From Armatimonadota bacterium (lineage in GTDB: Bacteria > Armatimonadota > Fimbriimonadia > Fimbriimonadales > Fimbriimonadaceae): DNA of 22,809 bases. Position numbers and translations under genes: made by a program. Positions 15,374-22,000 of the stretch are shown in pieces. Below the pieces are notes generated by a model. That model was not told the DNA's origin. It saw only the letters and a list, made by a program, of their open reading frames with translations, and did not search any database. Numbering within the stretch: position 1 is the stretch's first letter; every line of letters starts with the position of its first letter. Location of the stretch: the NCBI GenBank assembly GCA_023392285.1, contig JAEVZK010000055.1, positions 1-22,809 of the forward strand, written 5' to 3'.

Positions 15374-16098
15374 CTCTTACGCGCCTTACGTCGCCGAGCC
15401 GCTACGGCAGCGAGACCACCGACCATGACCAGCATCGACATGGGTTCTGGAACGCAAGTGGTGTGGTGTGTCTGCGTCACGAAATAGCCCAAGCTGCCAG
15501 CAAGGCCAAGAATAAGCGGCAAGGGGTTGTCGTGGTGTTCTTGTGGCGGTTGGTAAGTTGGCGTTGGCGGCTGCTCTGTTCCGGGGACAGCGGGGGTCGC
15601 CGCAGCAGGAGTCGGCACTGGCGAGGCATCTGGCGCTCCGGTCGGTCGGACCGGCTCGGGAGTGCTGACCGTCGCGACCACAGGATTACCCATGGTCGGC
15701 TTCTGAGGCCCAAGAATGAGCGGATTGCCGCACACGAGCATCAAGACCGGTGTGCCATCGCTCTCCACCAGGAGCGGCTCACCCTTCTTGAGCAAGCGCA
15801 AATGGGTATGGATCACGCCGTTACTTCGGGGCACTCCATACACGGTAAAAACACGGTCCTTGTCCAACTTTTCTATATGTAAAGTTGACAGGTAACCGAT
15901 TACCTCAGCATCTGACATCGCGAAATGTCTTTGATATCGATCCATCACATCCTTGTCGGTCTTGACGTGGTTAACGAGATCGCTCACACTGGTGACTCGT
16001 CGATCGATGTAGGAGTTTCGCGGCGGGTTCTGCGCGAAAACTGTTAAAAATACTCCTGTTAGAATTGCTATTAATGCTAATTTGACTACGCTTCTCAT
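15370..16098 (-). CDS. PEP-CTERM sorted, exported hypothetical protein
   Basis: 242 residues from the ATG at 16098 (an ATG at 16104 adds two). GAGG at 16105-16108 is 6 nt before the 16098 ATG; AAGGG at 16110-16114 could serve the other. The signal peptide RSVVKLALIAILTGVFLTVFA precedes a soluble region of about 100 residues without a recognised domain, then a Pro/Thr/Ala-rich stalk (about 145-190). The C-terminus is a full PEP-CTERM signal: CVPEP, a short hydrophobic helix, then RRRKARKS. PEP-CTERM proteins are exported and processed by an exosortase, usually for surface or matrix display. No exosortase is in the window. The HVKTDKDVMDRYQRHF and RSNGVIHTH segments give no family. Confidence 0.85.
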   Translation of the reverse strand: MRSVVKLALIAILTGVFLTVFAQNPPRNSYIDRRVTSVSDLVNHVKTDKDVMDRYQRHFAMSDAEVIGYLSTLHIEKLDKDRVFTVYGVPRSNGVIHTHLRLLKKGEPLLVESDGTPVLMLVCGNPLILGPQKPTMGNPVVATVSTPEPVRPTGAPDASPVPTPAAATPAVPGTEQPPTPTYQPPQEHHDNPLPLILGLAGSLGYFVTQTHHTTCVPEPMSMLVMVGGLAAVAARRRKARKS

Positions 16099-16142
16099 TG
16101 TCATCCTCGCCCTTCAAGATGCTCCCTATCGAGAAGGTGCCG

Positions 16143-16171
16143 AGATTAGCCACTAACAAAATAGGGGCCAA
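16143..16171 (-). promoter_or_regulatory. Candidate promoter of the PEP-CTERM gene
   Basis: TTGGCC (16171-16166) and TAATCT (16148-16143) on the minus strand are separated by 17 bases in the 77-base gap after rnc. Each hexamer is only a partial match to consensus. It would give a leader of about 35-40 bases containing the visible Shine-Dalgarno sequence. Confidence 0.3.
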
Positions 16172-16181
16172 TCGACAATAT

Positions 16182-16889
16182 TTATACAACAAAATCGTCG
16201 AAGTTTTCGTTGTTTGCAGCGCGAGCCCGTGTAATTAACTGGAGCGCATCGTGAGCTGCGGCCTGTTCCGCCTCTTTTTTACTCCTGCCGGAGCCCTCAC
16301 CCATCACTTCATCGTCAAATAAAACCTGTACAAAGAACCTGCGCTCATGGGCTACTCCCGCTTCCTTAGTTATGCGATATTGCGGGGTTTTTCTCCAGAT
16401 AGCCTGCGCAGCTTCCTGTAATTTAGACTTGTAATCGTTCGGATTTACATCGCCGGAACTGACAATCTTGATGTATGGATGAAGCTGTTCCAAGACGAAC
16501 CAGCGCGCCGCTTCCATCCCGGACTCCAGATAAATCCCCCCGATAATCGCCTCTAGCACGTCGGCTAAAATCGAGGCTCGCTTGCGGCCCCCAGTCTGCT
16601 CTTCGCTTGCGCTTAGCTCGAGATAGGCGTCCAAACCTAAGCGCAACGCGGTTTCGGCCAACGGGCCCTCTTGAACCACACTCGATTTTGCCTTGCTCAG
16701 CATCCCTTGATCCCAATCCGGATGGTGCTCATACAGATATTGGGCGATCACCAAACCAAGCACGGAATCGCCAAAGAATTCGAGGCGCTCATAGCTGTCG
16801 GTCACCGAATTCGGGGCTGCCGAACGATGTCGCATCGCGAGCTGGAACGTCTCGACACTTCGAAGTGGAATGGGTTTCGGAATGATCAT
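16182..16889 (-). CDS. rnc: Ribonuclease III
   Basis: 235 residues, the usual length. It cuts double-stranded RNA, chiefly rRNA precursors and structured mRNAs. The catalytic domain (about 1-145) carries the signature ERLEFFGDSVLG with E37 and D41, plus the metal-binding D110 and E113 in ADVLEAIIGG. The double-stranded RNA-binding domain (about 150-220) has DYKSKLQE at its start and GSGRSKKEAEQAAA before the last helix. The ATG overlaps the aminotransferase stop (ATGA), so the two genes form an operon and rnc translation is probably coupled. The context differs from the common rnc-era or acpP-rnc pairs. Confidence 0.96.
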   Translation of the reverse strand: MIIPKPIPLRSVETFQLAMRHRSAAPNSVTDSYERLEFFGDSVLGLVIAQYLYEHHPDWDQGMLSKAKSSVVQEGPLAETALRLGLDAYLELSASEEQTGGRKRASILADVLEAIIGGIYLESGMEAARWFVLEQLHPYIKIVSSGDVNPNDYKSKLQEAAQAIWRKTPQYRITKEAGVAHERRFFVQVLFDDEVMGEGSGRSKKEAEQAAAHDALQLITRARAANNENFDDFVV

Positions 16890-18073
16890 GCACGGAGCAG
16901 CTGGAGGGCGGCGGCAATTCTTGTAACCCCTTCGCTGATATTCTTTTCACTTGCCGCGTAGCTAAGGCGGACGTGTCCCGCGCCGCCAAAGACCGATCCA
17001 GGGACGACCGCCACTTTTGCTTCTTCCAAGAGATAGTCGGCCATCTTGCAATCATCTTTGATTCGATCGTTATAGTACGCGCTGATGTCAGGCATGACAT
17101 AAAACGCACCGTCCGGCTTGCTCGTCGTCACATCCGGTATTTCATTGAGCAAGCTCAAGATGAGATCTCGCCTACGCTGGAACGACTGGCGAACTTTCTC
17201 GATTTCGGAGTCCGGCATCTTAAGAGCCGCGATCGCACCTTTCTGGGCGAACGTCACCGCGTTGCTGGTGACCTGGTCCTGCAGATTAGAAACCGCTTTT
17301 GCGACTTCGAGCGGCGCAGCCATGAAACCGATTCGCCAGCCCGTCATCGCGTACGTCTTGCTGCACCCGCCGATCGTGATCGTCTGCTCGGCGATCTCTT
17401 TGCCGAGCGAGGCGATGCTGACGTGCTCGACGTCGTAAATCAACTTTTCATAGATCTCGTCGCTAATTACCCACAGTTCGTGTCGCAGGGCGACTGCCGC
17501 AATTTCCTTCAGGGATTGCCGAGAGAGCACCGCGCCGGTTGGATTGGAAGGGCTGTTGATGATGATCGCCTTGGTGCGCGGGGTAATGGAAAGCTTGAGA
17601 TCGTCTAACGTTGGGCAGAATCCGCTTTCGGCGGTGGTTTTCACTTCAACCGGAACCGCTCCCGCAAGGCGAATCTGCTCCAGGTAAGTCATCCAGCACG
17701 GCGAAAACACGATCACCTCGTCGCCCGGATCGAGCAAGACCTGCATCGCATTGTAGAGCGAGTGCTTCGCGCCGCAACTCACGACGATGTTGGCGGGCGT
17801 CACCGCGATGTGATTCTCTTTCGTCAGCTTTTCGGCGATCAGCTGCCGCAATCCAGGTAAGCCGGGCGTGGGCGCATAGCGGGTAAATCCCTCGTCCAGT
17901 GCCTGTTTTGCGGCATTGCAGATCACTTCCGGGGTTGGGAAGTCAGGCTCGCCAGCGGCAAGCGATACGATATCGATCCCTTCCGCCTTCATGGCGTTCG
18001 CCTTAGCCGTGATCGCAAGAGTAGGAGAAGGTGAGAGCTGAGTCGCTCTCTTGCTTAGGCTTATCGTCTTCAA
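16886..18073 (-). CDS. Class I PLP-dependent aminotransferase, aspartate-type
   Basis: 395 residues from a TTG at 18073. The frame stays open further upstream but would add about 39 low-complexity residues running into the divergent gene. Residues 1-395 match the length and beginning (LSKRATQLSPSPTLAITAKA) of the subgroup Ib aspartate aminotransferases of Thermus and many bacteria. Landmarks: the substrate loop SLAAGEPDFPTP (37-48), SPSNPTG with N177, SDEIY with D205 and Y208, the PLP Schiff-base Lys 239 in GGCSKTYAMTGWRIG, and the carboxylate-binding Arg in GHVRLSYA near the C-terminus. It transfers the amino group between aspartate (or a related acid, possibly also aromatic or prephenate) and 2-oxoglutarate. 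TATACT ends 7 bases before the TTG, which suggests a leaderless mRNA. It is operonic with rnc. Confidence 0.93.
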   Translation of the reverse strand: MKTISLSKRATQLSPSPTLAITAKANAMKAEGIDIVSLAAGEPDFPTPEVICNAAKQALDEGFTRYAPTPGLPGLRQLIAEKLTKENHIAVTPANIVVSCGAKHSLYNAMQVLLDPGDEVIVFSPCWMTYLEQIRLAGAVPVEVKTTAESGFCPTLDDLKLSITPRTKAIIINSPSNPTGAVLSRQSLKEIAAVALRHELWVISDEIYEKLIYDVEHVSIASLGKEIAEQTITIGGCSKTYAMTGWRIGFMAAPLEVAKAVSNLQDQVTSNAVTFAQKGAIAALKMPDSEIEKVRQSFQRRRDLILSLLNEIPDVTTSKPDGAFYVMPDISAYYNDRIKDDCKMADYLLEEAKVAVVPGSVFGGAGHVRLSYAASEKNISEGVTRIAAALQLLRA

Positions 18074-18080
18074 CCCCCAG

Positions 18081-18086
18081 AGTATA
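18081..18086 (-). promoter_or_regulatory. -10 element of the aminotransferase-rnc operon, leaderless type
   Basis: TATACT on the minus strand, followed by 7 bases (CTGGGGG) and the TTG start. No -35 of good quality. An identical hexamer on the other strand has the same spacing to the divergent gene. Confidence 0.55.
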
Positions 18087-18097
18087 CGCCGAGGGTT

Positions 18098-18103
18098 TAT
18101 ACT
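18098..18103 (+). promoter_or_regulatory. -10 element of the FecCD-type permease gene, leaderless type
   Basis: TATACT on the plus strand, followed by 7 bases (TGCTGCC) and the GTG at 18111. It supports 18111 as the start. Transcription would begin on or one base before the start codon. Confidence 0.55.
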
Positions 18104-18110
18104 TGCTGCC

Positions 18111-19151
18111 GTGGTGCGGCGATCCCTTTCTCCAAAGGCTGCGTTCGTCGCGCTGAGTGTCTTACTCGCCGCCGCGTTTCTCCTGCACATCGCCTACGGA
18201 AGCTCGTCAGTCGTCTCTCCGTTGGAAGTAGTCACTCAAATCTTTCGGGGACCTAGAGGGGGGACGACTGAAAACATCGTGGTTTGGCAGCTTCGCCTCG
18301 TGCGGGCAGTCGCCTGCCTGTCCGTTGGAGCCATTCTGGGAGTTGCCGGTTCGGCATTTCAAGCGCTGTTCCGAAACCCATTAGCGGAGCCGTATGTCGT
18401 GGGAGTGTCTTCGGGGGCGGCGATGGGTGGCGCGATCGGCGAGGTGTTCGGACTCGGCGCCTTTGCCGCTGGTACTGGGCAGCTCCTGCTTTCCTTTGTG
18501 TTCGGCTTGGCCTCGCTCTTGCTTGTGATGTCACTCGCTGGGCGAAAGGGCGTCACCCGTATGGGGACGCTCCTGCTCGCGGGCGTGGTCATCGGGTCAA
18601 TGCTCTCGGCGCTTCTGAGCCTGGTGATCCTCGCCGCGGGCCAGGATACCAATCGGGTGCTGCGCTGGCTCCTGGGGGATGCATCGAGCGTGCAGTGGCC
18701 TTCAGCCCTGATTCTCCTTGCGGCGGCCGTCATCTGCTCGGTGGCGCTGGCGAGGCAGGCGAAAAAGCTCAATGCTTTCGCAGCCGGCGAAGACACGGCT
18801 CGTCGCTTGGGTACGGATACTCGACGACTCCGATGGACAGTCCTCCTCGTCGGGACCGCCGGGACTGCAATCGCAGTGGGATCGGTGGGAGTCATCGGCT
18901 TTTTGGGGCTTGTCGCGCCGCACATAGCCAGAAAGGCTCTTGGCGTCGACTGGCGGCGCTCCCTCCCGGCCTCGGCCCTAATTGGTGCGGCTCTTCTACT
19001 GCTATCGGACGCCTTGGCGCAACGTGGTATCCCTGCCCTCACCGAAATGATGGGAGTTTCGCCAGTGACGGATATCCCGCTTGGCGTGGTCACCGCTTTG
19101 ATCGGCGCGCCGTCGCTGCTCATCCTCCTTCGCACACGCTCCGACGTGTAA
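18111..19151 (+). CDS. FecCD/BtuC family ABC importer permease
   Basis: 346 residues from GTG 18111 (GTG 18114 is adjacent). About ten membrane helices. Family landmarks: LRLVRAVACLSVGAILGVAGSAFQALFRNPLAEPYVVGVSSGAA is the conserved 'PR...a.l.G..La.sG...Q...rNPLAdP..lGvs.GA' block of iron-siderophore, heme and vitamin B12 permeases. A later block, VGSVGVIGFLGLVAPHIARK, and the C-terminal TDIPLGVVTALIGAPSLLILL are equally typical. The protein would form a homodimer with a BtuD-like ATPase and receive cargo from a binding protein. Neither an ATPase nor a binding protein is adjacent, so the partners must be elsewhere and the substrate (siderophore, heme or cobalamin) is open. Divergent from the aminotransferase. 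Confidence 0.93.
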   Translation: MVRRSLSPKAAFVALSVLLAAAFLLHIAYGSSSVVSPLEVVTQIFRGPRGGTTENIVVWQLRLVRAVACLSVGAILGVAGSAFQALFRNPLAEPYVVGVSSGAAMGGAIGEVFGLGAFAAGTGQLLLSFVFGLASLLLVMSLAGRKGVTRMGTLLLAGVVIGSMLSALLSLVILAAGQDTNRVLRWLLGDASSVQWPSALILLAAAVICSVALARQAKKLNAFAAGEDTARRLGTDTRRLRWTVLLVGTAGTAIAVGSVGVIGFLGLVAPHIARKALGVDWRRSLPASALIGAALLLLSDALAQRGIPALTEMMGVSPVTDIPLGVVTALIGAPSLLILLRTRSDV

Positions 19152-19219
19152 TGCAAGTCAAACGTCCTGCTCGTGGTTGCCACTTGGAATACGGCGAATC
19201 CGCGAAACCCAAAGGCGAG

Positions 19220-19225
19220 TAACCT
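19220..19225 (+). promoter_or_regulatory. Possible -10 box before the glycosyltransferase gene
   Basis: TAACCT fits TANNNT and ends 6 bases before the GTG at 19232. No Shine-Dalgarno sequence is present in the 80-base gap after the permease gene. Confidence 0.3.
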
Positions 19226-19231
19226 TTAATC

Positions 19232-19918
19232 GTGGGCGAGAATCCGAGGGCCAAAACCGTCGCAATCATCGTGCCTGCCTACAACGAGGAGGCACGGATC
19301 GGCAACGTGCTTCTCGCCGCCCTGGAATCTCGACTTGCCAATGAAATCATCGTGGTGAGCGATGGAAGCCGAGATCGTACTGCCGAAGTCGCCTACAAGT
19401 TCAAAGTCAAGGTTCTCGAGCTTAAGCGAAACCAGGGAAAAGGCGCAGCGATGTACGAGGGCGTCAAGTTCACCAAATGCGACATCATCTGCTTCGTCGA
19501 CGCCGACTTAATCGGCTTGAACGGCAACCATATCGACGAGATCATTCAACCCGTGCTCAGCAACCGCTGCGATATGTGCATCGGCATCTTTCGCGGAGGC
19601 GAATACTGGAGCGACATGGCTCAAAAAATCACGCCTTACATTAGCGGCCAGAGGGCAATGAAGCGGGAGTTGATCGAAGGTATTCCGCAGATCGCTGAAG
19701 TGCGAATGGGTGTCGAGGTTTACATCAAAGACTACGCCAAACGTCGAAAGGCGCGGATCTTGCGGGTGCCGCTGACAGGCGTCAGTAATTATTTCAAAGA
19801 GAAGAAGTTGGGCGTCGTGAAGGGAACGCGGCAGCGCGTGAAAATGTACAAAGAGATTGCCAGTGCTTTGGTCAAGATTCGTAAAGATCGTCGGCGGAAC
19901 CGCCGCAGAAGGAAGTAA
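19232..19918 (+). CDS. GT2 family glycosyltransferase
   Basis: 228 residues from GTG 19232. The GT-A fold is evident: VAIIVPAYNEEARIGNVL at the start, EIIVVSDGSRDRTAEVA with D44, KRNQGKGAAMYEGVKF, and the metal-binding DxD as VDADL (D90, D92). PYISGQRAMKREL and EVRMGVEVYIKDYAK match the acceptor part of small GT2 enzymes of the dolichol-phosphate mannosyltransferase or glucosyl-phosphoglycerate type. There are no membrane helices. The last 15 residues are extremely basic (RKDRRRNRRRRK), perhaps for binding acidic lipids. It transfers sugar from a nucleotide sugar; donor and acceptor are unknown. The following lipoprotein gene starts 1 base after its stop. Confidence 0.88.
   Translation: MGENPRAKTVAIIVPAYNEEARIGNVLLAALESRLANEIIVVSDGSRDRTAEVAYKFKVKVLELKRNQGKGAAMYEGVKFTKCDIICFVDADLIGLNGNHIDEIIQPVLSNRCDMCIGIFRGGEYWSDMAQKITPYISGQRAMKRELIEGIPQIAEVRMGVEVYIKDYAKRRKARILRVPLTGVSNYFKEKKLGVVKGTRQRVKMYKEIASALVKIRKDRRRNRRRRK
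19910..19913 (+). promoter_or_regulatory. Ribosome binding site deciding the TTG start of the lipoprotein gene
   Basis: AGGA inside the last codons of the glycosyltransferase gene lies 6 bases before the TTG at 19920. It supports a start right before the hydrophobic lipoprotein signal rather than one inside the upstream gene. Confidence 0.55.
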
Positions 19919-19919
19919 A

Positions 19920-21020
19920 TTGTTCCTCCCCCTATGCTTATTTGCGCTGACGGGCTGCGCCCATGAGTCCGCACCATTCGGCTCCTCCCAGAGTAACTCT
20001 GATTCGCGGCGAGTGCTGGTCGTATACAACTCGGCGTCCCCCCAGAGCGAAGAGATTGCGAAATACTACGTCCTAAAGAGAAAGATCCCGGGGTCCAATG
20101 TGGTCAAGCTCGATTGCACGAAAGAGGAGGACGTGCCTACTGCCGACTATCTTTCCCAAATTCAGGCACCCGTCCAAGCTAACCTGAAGAGCAACAAGAA
20201 TCAAATCGATTTCATCGTCCTGATGAAGGGAGTTCCGATCCGTCTCAAAGAGGGAATGCAATATTCCGTTGACGCCACCCTCGCAGCGATGGAACTGAAA
20301 TTCTTGCCCATTCAAAAGCTGGACGACGACAATCTCAAGCGCTGCCTCAATCCCTATTTCACCAAAACCGATCCATTCACGCACGAGCGTTACGGCTTTT
20401 ACTTAGTGACGAGGATCGATGGATATACGACCGACGACTGCAAAAACCTGATCGACCACAGCCTTGCTGCCAAGCCTGACAAGGGCCTTTTCTTTTTCGA
20501 TCAAGCGGCCAATCGCAACGGACAAGGTTCCAAAGAGATGAACGATGCGTTGTCACGGGCGAACGAGGTGCTTGGATTGAAAGGCTACGAGAGCCGAGTC
20601 GATCGATACCAGCCTTTCGTTGCACCGACAGAAAAGCTCATGGGCTACGTGAGTTGGGGCAGCAACGATGATGCGTTCAATCTCAGCACCTACAAACAGC
20701 TCAAGTTTAAGCCGGGTGCCTTGGCTGAGACTTTCGTGTCGACGAGTGCAAGAACGTTCCATCCGACGGTGGGTGGGCAAAGTCTCATCGCGGACCTGAT
20801 CGCTCGAGGAGTGACGGGAATCAAGGGATATGTGAGCGAGCCGTATACGTTTGCTCTGGCAAAGCCACAACTCCTCTTCGACCGGTATACCGGCGGCAGA
20901 AATCTCGCTGAGAGCTTCTATTCCGCATCGATGTTCCTCAAGTGGAAAGATGTGGTGATCGGCGATCCCCTTTGCGCGCCATATGCTAAACCGGCTAAAG
21001 CCGAAGCCGATCTAAAGTAG
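19920..21020 (+). CDS. TIGR03790-like exported lipoprotein
   Basis: 366 residues from the TTG at 19920. The frame continues upstream to 19857, but that part overlaps the basic tail of the glycosyltransferase. The first residues (FLPLCLFALTGCAHES) form a short lipoprotein signal with lipobox LTGC, predicting a lipid anchor on Cys 13; it lacks the usual N-terminal Lys or Arg. The mature protein begins SRRVLVVYNSASPQSEEIAKYYVLKRKIPGSNVVKLDC, which I recognise as the start of the TIGR03790 family, a group of unknown function seen in Planctomycetota, Verrucomicrobiota and allied phyla. FIVLMKGVPIRL, GLFFFDQAANRN, YVSWGSNDDAFN, GATG-like ARGVTGIKGYVSEP and VVIGDPLCAPY are conserved-looking blocks. 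It is probably translated with the glycosyltransferase. Its 3' end overlaps the convergent RNase HIII gene by 9 bases. Confidence 0.8.
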   Translation: MFLPLCLFALTGCAHESAPFGSSQSNSDSRRVLVVYNSASPQSEEIAKYYVLKRKIPGSNVVKLDCTKEEDVPTADYLSQIQAPVQANLKSNKNQIDFIVLMKGVPIRLKEGMQYSVDATLAAMELKFLPIQKLDDDNLKRCLNPYFTKTDPFTHERYGFYLVTRIDGYTTDDCKNLIDHSLAAKPDKGLFFFDQAANRNGQGSKEMNDALSRANEVLGLKGYESRVDRYQPFVAPTEKLMGYVSWGSNDDAFNLSTYKQLKFKPGALAETFVSTSARTFHPTVGGQSLIADLIARGVTGIKGYVSEPYTFALAKPQLLFDRYTGGRNLAESFYSASMFLKWKDVVIGDPLCAPYAKPAKAEADLK

Positions 21021-21641
21021 ACCGAGCACGGATTGCGTGGTCTTGAAATGCGTTTTGGCAACCTTGGAGAGTTGCTCGCGTCCGTGCTTGGAGGTGAATC
21101 GCTTTCCGGCTTCGATCACCGCTGACGAGGCCCCTTTCGGCAGATCAATTCCGAATTCTTCGCCCAGCTTCTTCAGTCGCCGCAAAAATTCGGCTCGGGC
21201 TAAAACCGAGGCTGCGGCGACGGCAATATCTGATTCTGCTCGAACCATCGATCGCAGCTCCACGGCTTGGCCCTTCGCGAAGAGCTGCCGTTTTAGTCCC
21301 GCAGGATCGGCGAATTGGTCGCTGATGACGAGCTTACAAGGGGAAACCTCGAGAACATTCTCAATCGCACGAGCATGCCCCCACGCGAGAAGCTTATTCA
21401 GGTTTCTAAATTTCTCGTAAAGCTCGTTGTACTTCGCAGGACCTATCGCGATGATCGAATGCGGGCACACTCGAGCAATCTGCTGGCTGAGCCGAAGTGC
21501 GAGCGGATCAGTGAGCTTCTTGGAATCCTTAACGCCTTCCAACTCAGCGAGATGCTCCGGCCCGACGTAGCAAGCGGCGATGACAAGCGGCCCAAAAAAA
21601 TCGCCTTTACCGCTCTCGTCGACGCCTATGTGCCCTTCCAC
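21012..21641 (-). CDS. rnhC: RNase HIII, catalytic domain only
   Basis: 209 residues from the GTG at 21641. It cuts RNA in RNA-DNA hybrids. The active-site start GVDESGKGDFFGPLV (D8, E9) is the HIII form; RNase HII has DEAGRG. KDSKKL, LVISDQFA, RAESDIAVAAASVLAR and HFKTTQSV are further HIII blocks. Typical RNase HIII is about 300 residues with a TBP-like substrate-binding domain before the catalytic core; here that domain is absent. Upstream in this frame only a Ser/Pro/Arg-rich antisense-looking stretch could be added. The gene starts 22 bases after the stop of the small receiver-like gene and is probably co-transcribed with it. TACCCT at 21655-21650 is 8 bases before the GTG, a possible internal promoter. 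It overlaps the TIGR03790 gene by 9 bases at the 3' end. Confidence 0.9.
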   Translation of the reverse strand: MEGHIGVDESGKGDFFGPLVIAACYVGPEHLAELEGVKDSKKLTDPLALRLSQQIARVCPHSIIAIGPAKYNELYEKFRNLNKLLAWGHARAIENVLEVSPCKLVISDQFADPAGLKRQLFAKGQAVELRSMVRAESDIAVAAASVLARAEFLRRLKKLGEEFGIDLPKGASSAVIEAGKRFTSKHGREQLSKVAKTHFKTTQSVLGLL

Positions 21642-21663
21642 GAGGGGAAAGGGTACCTGCGCA

Positions 21664-21975
21664 CTACATCGATTCCGCTTGTTGGAGCAAATCGGCGAGC
21701 TTAAAGGTGAGTTGGCTGTTGGTGGCGAGAATATCGGCTCCAGACTCACGCCCGATCGAGAGGAGTTCCGTCTCTTTATGTCCGGCATGAGCGATGACTT
21801 TCACGCCATTTCGATGGAGCTCGGAAACGGTTGACGCGCTGCGATCTCCCAGTTCGCCTAAATTGATGATCGCAACCTCTGGATCGGTCTTCACCACCTC
21901 GTGGCCGAGAGCGACGAGGGATTTGGCGAGTCGAGCAGACCACATCAGATTGCTTTCGAGCAGAAGAACTTTCAC
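21664..21975 (-). CDS. Small receiver-like protein lacking the phosphorylation site
   Basis: 103 residues from the GTG at 21975 (an ATG at 22002 would add nine and overlap mtnA). I chose GTG because it gives a start (MKVLLLESNLMWSARLAKSL) exactly at the first strand. The pattern is strand-helix alternation like a compact CheY-type receiver: VLLLES, AIINLGELG, VKVIAHAG, and GADILATNSQ. The acidic pair at the end of strand 1 is replaced by ES, and the phospho-acceptor position (about residue 38, IINLG) is Asn. It therefore probably cannot be phosphorylated in the normal way. No output domain is attached. It sits upstream of rnhC on the same strand and diverges from mtnA. The function is unknown; a pseudo-receiver or protein-interaction role is inference. 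Confidence 0.65.
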   Translation of the reverse strand: MKVLLLESNLMWSARLAKSLVALGHEVVKTDPEVAIINLGELGDRSASTVSELHRNGVKVIAHAGHKETELLSIGRESGADILATNSQLTFKLADLLQQAESM

Positions 21976-21983
21976 CCTAAGAG

Positions 21984-21991
21984 TAAAATTA
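21984..21991. promoter_or_regulatory. Candidate overlapping -10 boxes for mtnA and the receiver-like gene
   Basis: TAAAAT on plus (21984-21989) lies 11 bases before the mtnA ATG, and TAATTT on minus (21991-21986) lies 10 bases before the GTG at 21975. Both would leave a leader of only a few bases. The gap is too short for longer independent promoters. Confidence 0.3.
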
Positions 21992-22000
21992 CCTCTCCCC

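Noticed and set aside
18074..18190. N-terminal extension of the aminotransferase by 39 residues
   Set aside because: It would run through the divergent promoter region and into the permease gene, and the family starts at the residues encoded from TTG 18073.
19151..19222. 23-codon open frame starting in the stop of the FecCD gene (TAATG) and ending just before the glycosyltransferase gene
   Set aside because: It has no membrane or motif features and no Shine-Dalgarno sequence of its own. Such short frames are expected by chance in an 80-base gap.
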